The notes: a model not told the origin generated them from the sequence alone. A stretch of DNA of 22,278 bases from Chara braunii (GCA_003427395.1 BFEA01000354.1:901223-923500); one strand, 5' to 3'. Shown: positions 1 through 12,320, counted from the first letter of the stretch. A program made the numbers and translations.

Positions 1-34
1 GAGGGGCTGTGACAAACTGTTTCGTCGGAGTATA

Positions 35-41
35 TATATAT

Positions 42-81
<40 letters not shown>

Positions 82-82
82 G
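35..82. repeat. Compound (TA)n(GATA)n(GA)n microsatellite
   Basis: TA dinucleotides pass directly into GATA tetranucleotides and then GA dinucleotides. Confidence 0.9.
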
Positions 83-935
83 CTGAATGACAAAATTGAA
101 ATATAAGTCAAATTGCGGCCGCGATCTATTTCACAGTTGGAGTGATTTCTTTTTATTTATTGAGCGTTTTTCCTGGAAAGATCACAACAAAATCTACGAG
201 TACTCAAATTTTCTATTTTTTTCACGTGCGAAAACTCACTGAATTTGGAGTACTTTTTCAGTTGGCCTACACATGGCTGAGTGGCAAAAATGGAAAATGT
301 GCCGAATCGGTTCGATGATTATTTCGCAGTCTAAATGATTTTTTGAAAATGTTCTAATATGTTTCCTGGAAAGAACCTGCCCTCATCTATGGATTCTCAA
401 AATTTCATATTTTTCTGCGGGTTCCTTCGAGTACAAAAAATCGTCAAAGTTGCCTCTTGCAAAACGCCTGTTTCGTTGCACCTGACCTCCCTGTTTTGGG
501 AAGACGGGCCTCAACGCCTGGGCCTGATGGCCCTTTTGCAGTTCACATGCCCTCACTTCTTTTTGGGGTCCACTTGCACCCAAGGACCGGTCCTTCCTTT
601 TTCCAAAAGTCCCGGTTCTACCCGAGCCAGCTGTAGGTAGTCCGCAATTTCGTCAAGGACTGGTCCCCCAAATCCCCCCCCCCTCTACAGCCCACTTTGC
701 ATCCTGGTCGCCCGCCGCCAAAAATGCGACACCTTGACATAGACGCCGAACCCCACTAGACCGCAGCCTTAGGGCTGCGAAATAAAGGAATACAAGGGCG
801 TAGACTACGACTCATCATAATGACGACGATCACTAGGTTGAACAGAAACGGCCACAACAGAGTCTTCGCTTTCTCCAGTCATCATCTTCTTTCTTCTTCT
901 CATCATCGTCCGCTCTCTCGTCTTCCTTTTCCTCA

Positions 936-938
<3 letters not shown>
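83..938. other. Non-coding stretch with a diverged internal duplication
   Basis: No convincing gene. Two AT-rich blocks about 194 bp apart (starting near 168 and 362) share TTTCCTGGAAAGA followed by related TCTAYGRNTWCTCAAANTTTC-like sequence, suggesting an old duplication or a dispersed repeat. A short perfect hairpin CGCAGCC-TTAG-GGCTGCG lies at about 763-780. The 93-codon frame at 359-640 shows no recognisable motif. Confidence 0.4.

Positions 939-1000
<62 letters not shown>
939..1000. repeat. (CT)31 microsatellite
   Basis: Uninterrupted CT dinucleotides; the opposite strand gives Arg-Glu frames with no meaning. Confidence 0.95.
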
Positions 1001-1003
<3 letters not shown>

Positions 1004-1081
1004 CTCTACCCACTTGGACCTAGTGTATGACCTTTTTCGATTGTCTTTTCTGCCATACATGATTTGGCATGCATGCAGCGA

Positions 1082-1082
<1 letters not shown>

Positions 1083-1135
<53 letters not shown>

Positions 1136-1151
1136 CACACACACACACACA
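1083..1151. repeat. (AC)n microsatellite with one interruption
   Basis: AC dinucleotides for 69 bp with a single A-to-G change at 1129. It is alternating purine-pyrimidine sequence, able to adopt Z-DNA. Confidence 0.95.
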
Positions 1152-1337
1152 GAGAAGAGAAACGAAGCGTGCAGAACGGAAACCAGGTGCTAACTTCTGT
1201 TTTCACATGCTTTCCTTCTCCTTTGCCCTTCTCCCTTCCTTCCCTTTCCTGGTGGTTATTGCTTCATTGGGAGACGAAGAAGAAGAAATGGCTTCGACAG
1301 AGAAAGGAGCAGAGGGCTCATGTCTCTGTGTTTACGT

Positions 1338-1341
<4 letters not shown>

Positions 1342-1371
<30 letters not shown>
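1342..1371. repeat. Poly(T) tract of 30
   Basis: Homopolymer followed by a short (CT)n. It could be the reverse-complement tail of a retroposed element, but no target duplication was seen. Confidence 0.9.
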
Positions 1372-1373
<2 letters not shown>

Positions 1374-1457
1374 CTCTCTCTCTTGATCCCACTCGGCCGA
1401 ATCATTCGTCCTTGACAGTCGATAGAAATTCCGGGCAAGTCACTTTTTGTGTTTTCG

Positions 1458-1458
<1 letters not shown>

Positions 1459-1495
<37 letters not shown>
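1459..1495. repeat. (TG)n microsatellite
   Basis: About 18 uninterrupted TG dinucleotides. Confidence 0.95.
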
Positions 1496-1496
<1 letters not shown>

Positions 1497-1760
1497 AGGG
1501 ACAGGCCAAGCCAGTTCATGGTGGTGAGACTGCTTTTCGGCCTGGAAGCAGCAATAGAGTATATCTTCGCACAGAAAATCCGAAAGATTCGTTCGTTTAC
1601 TATTTGAAGTATTTTGTCACCTTCTGTGCCCAGATGCTCTCGCTTCTTTCTCGTTTCTTGTGAGCATTAAGCACTGTGTCGGGAATTTGGCTTATGGGAT
1701 AATGGGAATTGCCGGTAACCCATTCATGCTCCTCACTGATTGGATGCTGCTCCATCGCGC

Positions 1761-1778
1761 CTCTCTCTCTCTCTCTCT
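1761..1778. repeat. Short (CT)9 microsatellite
   Basis: Nine CT dinucleotides immediately before the T-poor block. Confidence 0.9.
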
Positions 1779-1789
1779 CACATACACAG

Positions 1790-2270
1790 AGCTCCAACGC
1801 CGCAATGGCAACATGACCGCTCAATGCCAAGGACTACTGCAGGGAACGACACTGCAACCTGACTCAGCGGGGCACCACCAACAAGGCAACCACGCACAAT
1901 GCAGCTGGCAGCAACTCAGCGAAGCACCAGGCAACGCTGTCGGAGGGACCTAACTGCACAACGGCAAAGACTACTGCAAGGAACAACAAGGCGAGCGGAT
2001 GAGCAGCATAGCAACCGTGCAGAAGCACAAGGCATGCAACCAACCGACACGGAAGGCATGGCCAGCGGATGGGCGGCAAGGCATCGGAGCAGTGAACCAC
2101 AAGGCAACACGAACAACACAGCCACACCACACAGCGAACACAACAGCTTGCGAAGAACGACCTTCAAAGCAAGCGGAACAGGCAGCAAGGCATCGGCGGA
2201 GCGCAGACGAGGCAGTCCACACATCGAACACACAGCAAAGCGGCACATCACCTACTCACATCACGGGTGA
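1790..2270. repeat. T-poor, GCAAC/CAAGGCA-rich cryptic repeat block
   Basis: About 480 bp with very little T on the + strand and recurring GGCAAC, CAAGGCA, GCGGATG and GACTACTGCARGGAAC words. The last of these recurs 137 bp apart (1832 and 1969). Overlapping open frames exist on both strands, as expected where T is scarce and stop codons are rare. No protein family is visible, so this looks like a degenerate repeat and not a gene. Confidence 0.5.
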
Positions 2271-2519
2271 ACCCCACAGACTGTTGGTTCCCACCACCTA
2301 CTGAGCCAGGGAGTCACTCCGACGAGCATCCGTCATCACCCATAAGACAGCTGGACATCCTAAACTGAGAAGCCCCCCGAAGAGTGTTGCAGGCAGTCGA
2401 AACCAGGAATGACCGACTATTTGGCACTACTTAAAGGTGCTCAGTTGGACATACAAAAAGTACTTCCAAAAAAAGCAGAAAAGGAACAAAGAACAAAAGA
2501 AACAGACATGCATAAAACT

Positions 2520-2522
<3 letters not shown>

Positions 2523-2592
<70 letters not shown>
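2523..2592. repeat. (TG)35 microsatellite
   Basis: Uninterrupted TG dinucleotides for 70 bp, with high Z-DNA potential. Confidence 0.95.
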
Positions 2593-2593
<1 letters not shown>

Positions 2594-2626
2594 CCCACCC
2601 ACTGTCCCTCCGTGAGGAAGGGCTGG

Positions 2627-2674
2627 ATGGACTAGTGTCCTGTGGCACTAGGCCATTCAGCCTGGTGCCCCACA
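2627..2674. other. Imperfect foldback next to the (TG)35 tract
   Basis: TGTGGCACTAGGC (2641-2653) pairs with GCCTGGTGCCCCACA (2660-2674) across a six-base loop, with one mismatch/wobble and one extra base. A second overlapping pair, CTAGTG/CACTAG, lies just upstream. No known RNA family is recognised. Confidence 0.35.
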
Positions 2675-2769
2675 GACTCCGCACACACAAACAGACAGAC
2701 ACATACAAAACCCACGTCAAAAATGCAGTCCCATTCACAAACTCAGAAAAGAAACCAAAAAACACATCA

Positions 2770-2948
2770 CCTTTATTCCCATGGAAAGCGCACTCAGTAG
2801 CCAAGGAGGCACAGAACAGTGTTGGGAGGCCATACACAGGAAAAACTAAGCAGCACATGGCCTTTATTCACATGGAAAGTGCATCCGGTAAGCAAGGAGG
2901 CACAGAACACAGAAAGTGTTGGGAGGCCATACACAGGACAGGAACAAG
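2770..2948. repeat. 91-bp tandem duplication
   Basis: Two copies begin with CCTTTATTC at 2770 and 2861 and share ATGGAAAG, AAGGAGGCACAGAACA and GTTGGGAGGCCATACACAGGA. Small indels and substitutions separate them, so the duplication is not recent. Confidence 0.8.
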
Positions 2949-3590
2949 AGAACAGGGAATCTGACCCCATCGACAGCGACAAGGAAACAGATACCTGTGT
3001 GTGTTTTATGATGAACTTTTATCAAAAATACAAAATTGCCACGACAACGTCACGGCATGTTGCATCACAGCTCATGCAGGGAAGCAATTTTAAACAGGCT
3101 GTACCTCACACCATTTCGATTGACATAGCAGGCAAGGTCGTTTAGGGTGGCTCAATTCTTCACGGACAAAAAACACCTTTCCTCATTAACCACACTAGGC
3201 AGGGTGTGATTAAGGAAAGATGGGAAGATATCGAACAACATTCCAGTGGATCCCGTGTAATTACGAGTCAAACCATCTTTCGTGTACATGAGAGACAGCA
3301 GTTCCCATTCACAAGCTCCGGCTAAATTGCTACGCATCATGTATCCAGTCGGAAAAGATAGCGAAGGCTGCGTTTTCACACAGAACCGTCTGCCCTAGCA
3401 TCTAAGAAGGTGCTCGGGGAACGGTGCCTGGTATCCATCAAATGAGCATGAGCTCACAAAATTCAATTCACCCAGCTTTTTACAAAGGCTACACTGCTCC
3501 ACTACGCTCCTCCCCAAAACACACACCCTAATGAAGTACCTATGGCAAAACATATCATGCTCTAGAGGTTCCAAAGATTCTTTTCAGAGG
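2949..3590. other. Non-coding stretch, nothing recognised
   Basis: Only short open frames. The 75-codon - strand frame at 3152-3379 has a plausible amino-acid mix but no motif I recognise. No RNA gene or repeat seen. Confidence 0.3.
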
Positions 3591-3591
3591 G

Positions 3592-4207
3592 CGGGCAATA
3601 CCCGTGAAGAAGCCTTATGAAAACATAGTAAGAACATCATTGATTGCAAATGGAGCATATCCTGGTATGACCAAAAAGAGGGAAAGCGGAACGGGGCAAG
3701 CTCCAAGGGCCGTCTGCCGAAATACCAGTTGACTTGGAAATACGGCTCGGCTGGCAACAGAGCGGTTGTTGGCCTCAAAAGTAAACGGGAACGGACTCAC
3801 CCCTGTGAGAGGGAAAATGACCTTATCAAAACATAGTAAGAACATAATTGATTGCAAATGAAGCATATCCTGGTACCACCGATTCACCGAAAAGAGGCAA
3901 AGTGGAACGCCGGGAACGGGGCAAGCTCCAAGGAGCCGTTAGCCGAAATACCAGTTGCCTTGGAAATGCAACCCGGCTGGGGGCTTAGAGTATTTTGAAA
4001 ACTTCTGTGGTGTTCCGTCTGTGTCTATCCCCATGTGTTTTCACAACTTTTCAGGATTCTTTCGCCGAAGCCGGGTAATGGCCCCTGTATCTCAATTGTT
4101 TCGCATACGTTTCCTACCGGTAGTATGTTTTCTGATGGGACGCAGGGCCCGGTTCCCAGGACGTGCTGCTCCCCACGAATAGATTGGAGCATTGTTTCTT
4201 CTTCTTC

Positions 4208-4261
<54 letters not shown>

Positions 4262-4325
4262 AGTCGTCCACCTCGAAAGTAAAAACGGGAACGCACTCAC
4301 CCCTGTGAGAGGGAAAATGGCCTTG
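3592..4325. repeat. 208-bp duplicated unit with a partial third copy
   Basis: ACATAGTAAGAACAT...ATTGATTGCAAATG...GCATATCCTGGTA...GGGGCAAGCTCCAAGG...GCCGAAATACCAGTTG...CGGCTGG occurs from about 3623 and again from about 3831 (period 208). The unit's CTCRAAAGTAAA..CGGGAACGSACTCACCCCTGTGAGAGGG part (about 3774) recurs a third time at about 4271, after the poly(A) tract. The - strand frames at 3584-3887 simply read this repeat (both contain YQDMLHLQS). Probably a piece of an unidentified dispersed element. Confidence 0.7.
4212..4260. repeat. Poly(A) tract of 49
   Basis: Forty-nine A follow a (CTT)n run and interrupt the duplicated unit. It could be the tail of a retroposed sequence inserted within the repeat, or simple slippage. 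No target-site duplication is obvious. Confidence 0.85.
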
Positions 4326-4986
4326 GGTGGACAGAATCAGAACCATTTAAATGGGTATGCCACGTGGAGGTATAATCTGGCACCCACTTATAATGGCGAT
4401 TGATAGGAGCCTCTTGAAGATTGTTGAGCATGGGGATTGACAGAAGCTCAGGGACAAGTGAACGGGGTATAGCTCCCTCGCATGCGAAATACCATGGTCG
4501 CACTCTGGCATGCTATGCAGAAACCTCATGCAGGAAAGCACCCTCAACAAGAAGTGCACCCCACTCTTTTTTTCGCAAGTACAGCAGCAGTTCCCCTCGC
4601 AACCGAGACTGACAGAAAGAATTCCGGATTTTCATTAGGTTTTGAACTTTCGAGCATTCATGGCAAGTAGCAATGAGATGCGTTATCATTATTGATGAGC
4701 AGAGTCGCCAACAACAATGTAATTGATGCCATTGGCTGTGCCCTAGTGGTTCAATCACACAGGGAAACGGACACGCATGCAATCGTAACAGAGAGACAGC
4801 CATGAGGTTTTTCATCAATTCCGGTGATCCATCCGATTCCAAAGTCCAACGTTCCGTCCACTATGCAGTGTGCACTGAGTTTAGAAGGGAGTGGCGTAGG
4901 GTATGCCTGACATAGTGCTATTGGATTGGCACAGCCATCCAGTTGGTCCAACTTCCAAGAACCATGACCTTAGTTGCCCACCCACA
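4326..4986. other. Non-coding stretch, nothing firmly recognised
   Basis: Two overlapping - strand frames (4513-4842 and 4751-4951) are Cys-rich but show no repeatable zinc-finger spacing. The peptide W-G-x-L-L-x-E-G-A-F encoded near 4555 has a weak echo near 5725, suggesting shared repeat ancestry. Confidence 0.3.
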
Positions 4987-5160
4987 AACTACGTTGCGAA
5001 GCCTAAAATATTTTTGGCCTAACTACGTTGCGAAGCCTAACCACAAACCTGAAAATATTTTTGGCCTAACTACGTTGCGAAACCTAACCACAAACCTGAA
5101 AATATTTTTGGCCTAACTACGTTGCGAAGCCTAACATTCCGTTGCGAAGCCCAAAATTAG
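4987..5160. repeat. 47-bp tandem array
   Basis: The unit GGCCTAACTACGTTGCGAAGCCTAACC... ending in CTGAAAATATTTTT recurs with GGCCT at 5016, 5063 and 5110 (period 47). Shortened, diverged units flank it on both sides (ACTACGTTGCGAAGCCTAA at 4989; CCGTTGCGAAGCCC at about 5139). Confidence 0.9.
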
Positions 5161-5177
5161 GCCAACGTACTTATTAA

Positions 5178-5213
5178 AAAGAAGAAGAAGAAGAAGAAGA
5201 AGAAGAAGAAGAA
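5178..5213. repeat. (GAA)n microsatellite
   Basis: About 11 to 12 GAA triplets directly after the 47-bp array. Confidence 0.9.
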
Positions 5214-7149
5214 AGATTAGGCAAAAGTACTGTGTCAAGATGCACCAGAATATGCATCATCCGTATGGCAGAGGGAACCCCGAAAACCGATGGTTTCGTA
5301 ATCGGTAAACCATACACAGAGGCGGTAGCGGAGAATGCAAATAATACACAGAGACTCAGAGAGACAATAGTGGAGAATCTGAGAATGCAAATAATACGTA
5401 AGAAGGAATTCGTCAAAGCAAAGTTTGAACATCATTCATTATTCCAGCGAGAGGGAGACTGTTTCCCGTGCACTCACGTGTTCAGGATAGGGCGACGAGT
5501 CACGCAGCGCAGCCTGCCACAGACATGCTAGGAACAAAAAGGTGTAGAGCAGCATTCATTCATTCATTCATTCATTCGAAGCGAAGGTGACCAAAAAGAC
5601 TCATGAAGATTGATGTACATGATCTCAAAGCACGTAAGATAAAAAAAGGAACAAGATGGCAGTTCACACACGTGCATTGTCTTATGTGATGAAAGCAAGC
5701 CATGCGAAATTGGGAAAAAGCACCCTCATAAAGAAGCATAAGTGACCACCCACCCATTCACAAGTATAGTGGAAGATCCATTGTGCATTCAAAAAAAAAC
5801 AACTGACAATTTAATTTTTTTTAAATTTTACATGGTTCCAAATTTTGAGAGCAAATATCACTTGATATATAAACACAACGCTGCTGGGCGTGCAAAGGAG
5901 GTCAGGCATATTCAAGAGATTCATGGAAAACAGAGAACGAGTTCTGAGACATAACTCGCAAATTGACTGCGAAAATTCACACAATTTCCCAATTGAGAAT
6001 GTGCGGCGGCTGAGGCCGTTCCTTATGTGTCAACAGAGACTGCAATAAAAACAGTGGGTGGAACAATTGTTCCGAAGTCACAGACAAAACCGCATCTGTA
6101 CACCACAAGCCTAACCCCACAACACAAGCCGCAGCCACATCACTGTTTCTCCACAGAGGTAGCAGCAGGCATTCAGTTGGTCAATGTATGATTGACATGG
6201 CCAGGCTCCCGTACTAATCAGAACTACACACACAACTTCACTCGCTCGCTGTCACTGGCCTTTCTCACTCCATAACCTCCGCTGAAAACAGAAGGCTCGC
6301 TACGCTTCCTATGTTCGACTCCGTACGGCGGTTCTCCATCCAGATGCAGTCTGCCCTTGTATCCAGTCGCTTCCAACGGAATGCCAGTGCAACAGTCACA
6401 TCACCTTCACTCCCACATCCTCCACCGTCGAGATGCTCTTCTCCACCTTGTGGATTCGTTGCTGCGCTAATCATTGAAAGTCCTCTGATGCGGGTAGCCT
6501 TCACCCCACGGACGAGGGTCTGAGTTGGAAACCATACGACGTCCCCCAGAGTTACGCCGGTCCTGCATCACTCATCTCCCCGCCACATCCTCCAAATGCC
6601 GCCAGCAACCCATGGTAGAGATCCTACCGGTAGTCATGATTCGCACTGCGCCCGCTGATCCATGCCCCCACCCCCGTTCCCATCCAGCAAACCTGACCCC
6701 GCTTTTTCCGCAAAGTGCAGTAAACAACTTTCTCCGCTATCTGTCCCTCCATTAACACGGCACACAGTACGAAACAAAAGCTGATCAAACGCACAGACCT
6801 CAGTGGAAAACGGCCATCAAGTGCGCTCCGACTCCGTTTTCGCCGCTCATGAACGGCAAATTTCCACATCGTAGGTGGCGATATCCTTCGAATGACGTGG
6901 AGACTTGCAGGGATACAAGATTACACTTCAGCCAATGTCCATCACGAAGAGCGCCACACTCGACAGCAACAGAGAGTGTGGTTGCCAAAGGATTAAAAAC
7001 GTAATAAAAGCAAGGGTTGATGCATGGAAGACTGCAGGCGAGGCGGTAAGCAGGAGTAGATCGGTTCAGATAACCGGAGGAACAATAGTTAGAAGGAAAG
7101 AGCAAGGAAGAGGCCGCAAGTATTCAGTCCAGTTGATCGCAGACCTGGA
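5214..7149. other. Long stretch without a recognised gene
   Basis: It contains a (CATT)n microsatellite (5553-5577), a GAGAATGCAAATAATAC direct repeat (about 5330 and 5382) and AT-rich DNA at 5795-5835. Short open frames at 6265-7246 on both strands carry no recognisable domain. The 3' part from about 7140 merges into the integrase remnant. Confidence 0.4.
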
Positions 7150-9670
<2,521 letters not shown>

Positions 9671-9772
9671 TACGGCAAACTTCCACATTATGAAAGGAGG
9701 CAGAGTAAAAGGGAGGCATACTACGGCAAACTTCCACATTATGAAAGGAGGCAGAGTAAAAGGGAGGCATAC
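9671..9772. repeat. Perfect 51-bp tandem duplication
   Basis: TACGGCAAACTTCCACATTATG... through GGGAGGCATAC occurs twice in direct succession without a difference. The period is a multiple of three, so open frames on both strands pass through it (a 17-residue repeat on either strand). Identity of the copies implies a recent event or an assembly duplication. Confidence 0.9.
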
Positions 9773-10393
9773 TCCTGTTCATTGTTCTTCAAACGTTCAT
9801 TTATACTTCGTCTGTTCTCTTAATGATGGTCATTCATATGCATTTACTAGTAGTAGACAAGGGGAGGGAGGAAAGAAGGAAGGGTACGGGGTAAACCATA
9901 GGAAGCGGGGTGCGGAGGACGGAGAAGGGGTAGAGGGAAGTTGGAGGGCAAAGAACAGAACAGAGGAATGACGACCTTCAGTGGTTCTTAAATTATCTCC
10001 ATACTCACCGCTTGAACAGACTACACTCTAGAATGGCACAAGAGGCCAGTTAGTATTTGAGTTGCAGGAGATTTAGAGTTGAGGAGCAGCCGTTGCCTAC
10101 GATAAGTCGCCACCCCTTCAGACCGGACAGGACCGGTCCGGGTGTGGACTGCGGAAGCACCGCATCCAATTCTGGCAGTTATAGTTGCTGCATCAAATGG
10201 CACGGCGTAGACCGATGTCACAGGCTTCGTGGCTCCTAGATGCTAGGAACACAGAGGCACGCCAACGGCAATAGTAAAGGCATTGCCGTTCGAGCACCTG
10301 TTTCCGAATCGGACTTGACATATCAACGCCCTACACGAGTGCAACGTTGACTGTTATATCATACGTATGAAAATAAAAAGTTTCATGGGATGC
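9773..10393. other. Stretch without a recognised gene
   Basis: It contains a G/A-rich block (about 9855-9970) and a small GC-rich inverted repeat CCGGAC...GTCCGG at about 10124-10142. Nothing else seen. Confidence 0.3.
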
Positions 10394-11246
10394 GCCTTCA
10401 TAATCCTCACGACACAAGGGATGCGAATTACATGCTAGCCGAATCTCACGTGGGCCATCACAGAGCGGCATTGAGCAGGTTTCTTCGGTATCCGCAGTCG
10501 TTATTCCCTCTCTATGAGCAGACGATGATGGGGACTGATCCCAAGTGAGATTCTTTAGCTGTTGCAAGTTTTGGTCTGCAACCGGTCGCCCTGGCGGAGA
10601 TAACTTTTCAGTACAGCACTCTCCAGGTGATTCATTTGATAGTCTATTTTTCCTCAGGCTGCTGTGTCGGTTGCTCGTCTGGCGAAGACGACGGAGTTCC
10701 AGCTGCGTTTGCAGCAGGTGTATGCACAATGCTGCATGTGGGACATCCTAGGAGAGGGTGTGGCAAGTGATGGCCCCACGCAATAGAGACACATACTTTA
10801 TATGACAGCTTCCTGGAGACAGTGACGACCCATGGCATGCTGTTGACATGCCAGCAGAATAGCCGGCTGACATTCACAGCTATTTAAGAATGGCACGTCA
10901 AGGCCACAACGACATGCTGAGCAAGTAATTACGTGGGGAGGAGGGGGGGAGGGAGGACGAGTGCAAGACAATGGGTTGCAGTTTTCACAGCAGAGTCTGG
11001 CAGTGACCATCCCTTCATAGTGTTCAGAGCAGCGACTATGCTGGCGCATGCTAACCGAACTGTAGCTGTGTGGAGACACAATGGCATGGCACAGCCACCA
11101 TCCTCTGGAGAGGCCACTTCACTACCCGAGGTAGAATCCGTCCGATCTACGCAAAAAAGGGACCCTGATTGGCCATGCACAGGGAAGGGGCGAGGTTCAG
11201 CGGGATTGCTCTCTGAAGGCTGTACAGCTTGCGAGTGCACATCCAC
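10394..11246 (-). pseudogene. Cys/His-rich (RING/B-box-like) coding sequence with three related modules, frame-broken
   Basis: Three similar modules follow each other on the - strand: (i) 10978-11093, CAMPLC..., VRLAC, then H-S-R-C-SEHYEG and CENC; (ii) 10734-10923, CSAC, CEC, LLAC-QQ-H-AMGRH-C and GCPTC; (iii) 10394-10477, CSMPLC, IRLAC-NS-H-PL-C-REDYEG. The shared core is a Leu-Ala-Cys-x2-His-(x2 or x5)-Cys motif preceded by C-x(1-4)-C and, in (i) and (ii), followed by C-x2-C, which resembles RING/B-box zinc-binding spacing. The modules lie in three frames: a one-base slip near 11052 interrupts (i), and the frame changes again near 10800 and 10650. It could be a pseudogene, a gene with sequencing errors, or exons separated by short introns. 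No exact family is recognised. Confidence 0.5.
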
Positions 11247-11389
11247 CTACTGTTCCTGACCGAGCTGGATTCTACCACTTCGAGGTAGAAAGAGTCGATA
11301 TTTCATGCCTGAATCTGGACGTGCTTGTGGAGAGGTGCAAAATCACAAATTTTCAGCTCCTCCTCGCAGCCACAGCTTGATTCGTACGT

Positions 11390-11468
<79 letters not shown>

Positions 11469-11697
11469 CGCCTGCTGTTCATTGTTTTTGAATGTGCTCT
11501 GTTTTGATTTTGCTACTCGCCAGTGTAATGGCATGGTTTGTATTTGTTTACCTGTTTTCAGGGGGACTTTTTGGGCGGGCAGCACATTTTCACAGGTGAC
11601 GCCCCGGCCTGCCCGCCCTTATTCTAAACCCGGTAGCGCCTTCCAAAAGTTTTGGGGCCAGCAGGCCCTGGCCATCCAAACCTCCAGCGGGCCTTAG
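11247..11697. other. Non-coding stretch holding a compound microsatellite
   Basis: Apart from the (CT)n(CA)n tract there are only short open frames. An inverted pair GGTAGAATCC (about 11130) / GGATTCTACC (about 11266) brackets the upstream end of the Cys-rich locus. Confidence 0.3.
11393..11466. repeat. Compound (CT)18(CA)19 microsatellite
   Basis: Uninterrupted CT dinucleotides switch directly to CA dinucleotides at 11429. Confidence 0.95.
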
Positions 11698-11755
11698 TAC
11701 TGTAGATTCAGCCCCTCTACTCGTTGACGAGTTGAATCTACAGTAGAGGGGCTGA
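11698..11755. repeat. Interleaved inverted repeat (A-B-C-C'-A'-B')
   Basis: TACTGTAGATTCA (11698-11710) is perfectly complementary to 11733-11745. TCAGCCCCTCTAC (11708-11720) is perfectly complementary to 11743-11755. ACTCGT-TG-ACGAGT (11719-11732) forms a perfect central hairpin. The A and B arms are in the same order on both sides, so they cannot all nest in one hairpin; pairing both would make a pseudoknot-like form. Equivalently, it is a head-to-head inversion of a ~20-bp unit read in two phases. Confidence 0.85.
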
Positions 11756-12320
11756 TGGAGTAATGGTTTAAATTACGAATTAGATCGCAGTTGCAGAGAC
11801 AAAGGAACACGATCAGCAGGCAGCTGCAGGGCCGGTTATTGCCACCATGACTTCAAGGACAACAACGATGACCAGGGGAAGGAGGTTTCATCTAGTACCC
11901 AGATTCTCTATTTCAACCAATCAACGGTCAGAAGCGAGGGATTCGGGTAAGTGGGACCTCTCCCGGGAGGAACACTGATCCAAGAGGTTACGTGTTTGAA
12001 AGCAAGAGCATGGCAATTGCTTTTTTACTTCGTTAGAACACACACGGTCTTGTTGGCTCTCCAACAGAACCCATATGGAAAAATAAATAACAGAAAAAAA
12101 AAGGATTGTGGCAGAACACAGACATAGCGTTTGACTTTCTAAGGAAATACTTCTTACCAATGAAACTACCATAGCTTGCAAAAGTGGAAATGCTGAGCAC
12201 ACGCAACCAGAAATCCAACGAAGGCATGAATCAAAGATGGATATCGAACGCCCACGCACTCCTCCCCCCCCCAACCCCCTCTGGATTGTTGGGTCATACT
12301 CACTCACACCACTTATCGCC
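11756..12320. other. Stretch without a firm gene; possible first exon signal
   Basis: A GCCACCATGAC initiation context lies at 11841 (ATG at 11847) and opens a 44-codon frame that contains a consensus GGTAAGT donor at 11946. No partner exon could be established. The - strand frame at 11921-12340 shows no domain. Confidence 0.25.

Noticed and set aside
833-1206. Open frames made of Arg-Glu, Cys-Val or His-Thr dipeptides
   Set aside because: Pure translations of (CT)n and (AC)n microsatellites.
2604-2628. KASH domain reading of the giant protein's C-terminal region (residue positions 2604-2628 of the joined protein, encoded at 13635-13709)
   Set aside because: KASH proteins have one membrane segment followed by a luminal tail ending in a PPPX- or VPT-like motif. 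Here two segments are present and only six residues (ending SPPS) follow, so the match is not convincing.
2770-2948. CRISPR array
   Set aside because: Only two long diverged copies with no spacer structure, in a eukaryotic context.
2427-2964. Frames of 143 and 175 codons across the (TG)35 tract
   Set aside because: Opened by the dinucleotide repeat and the 91-bp duplication; no domain.
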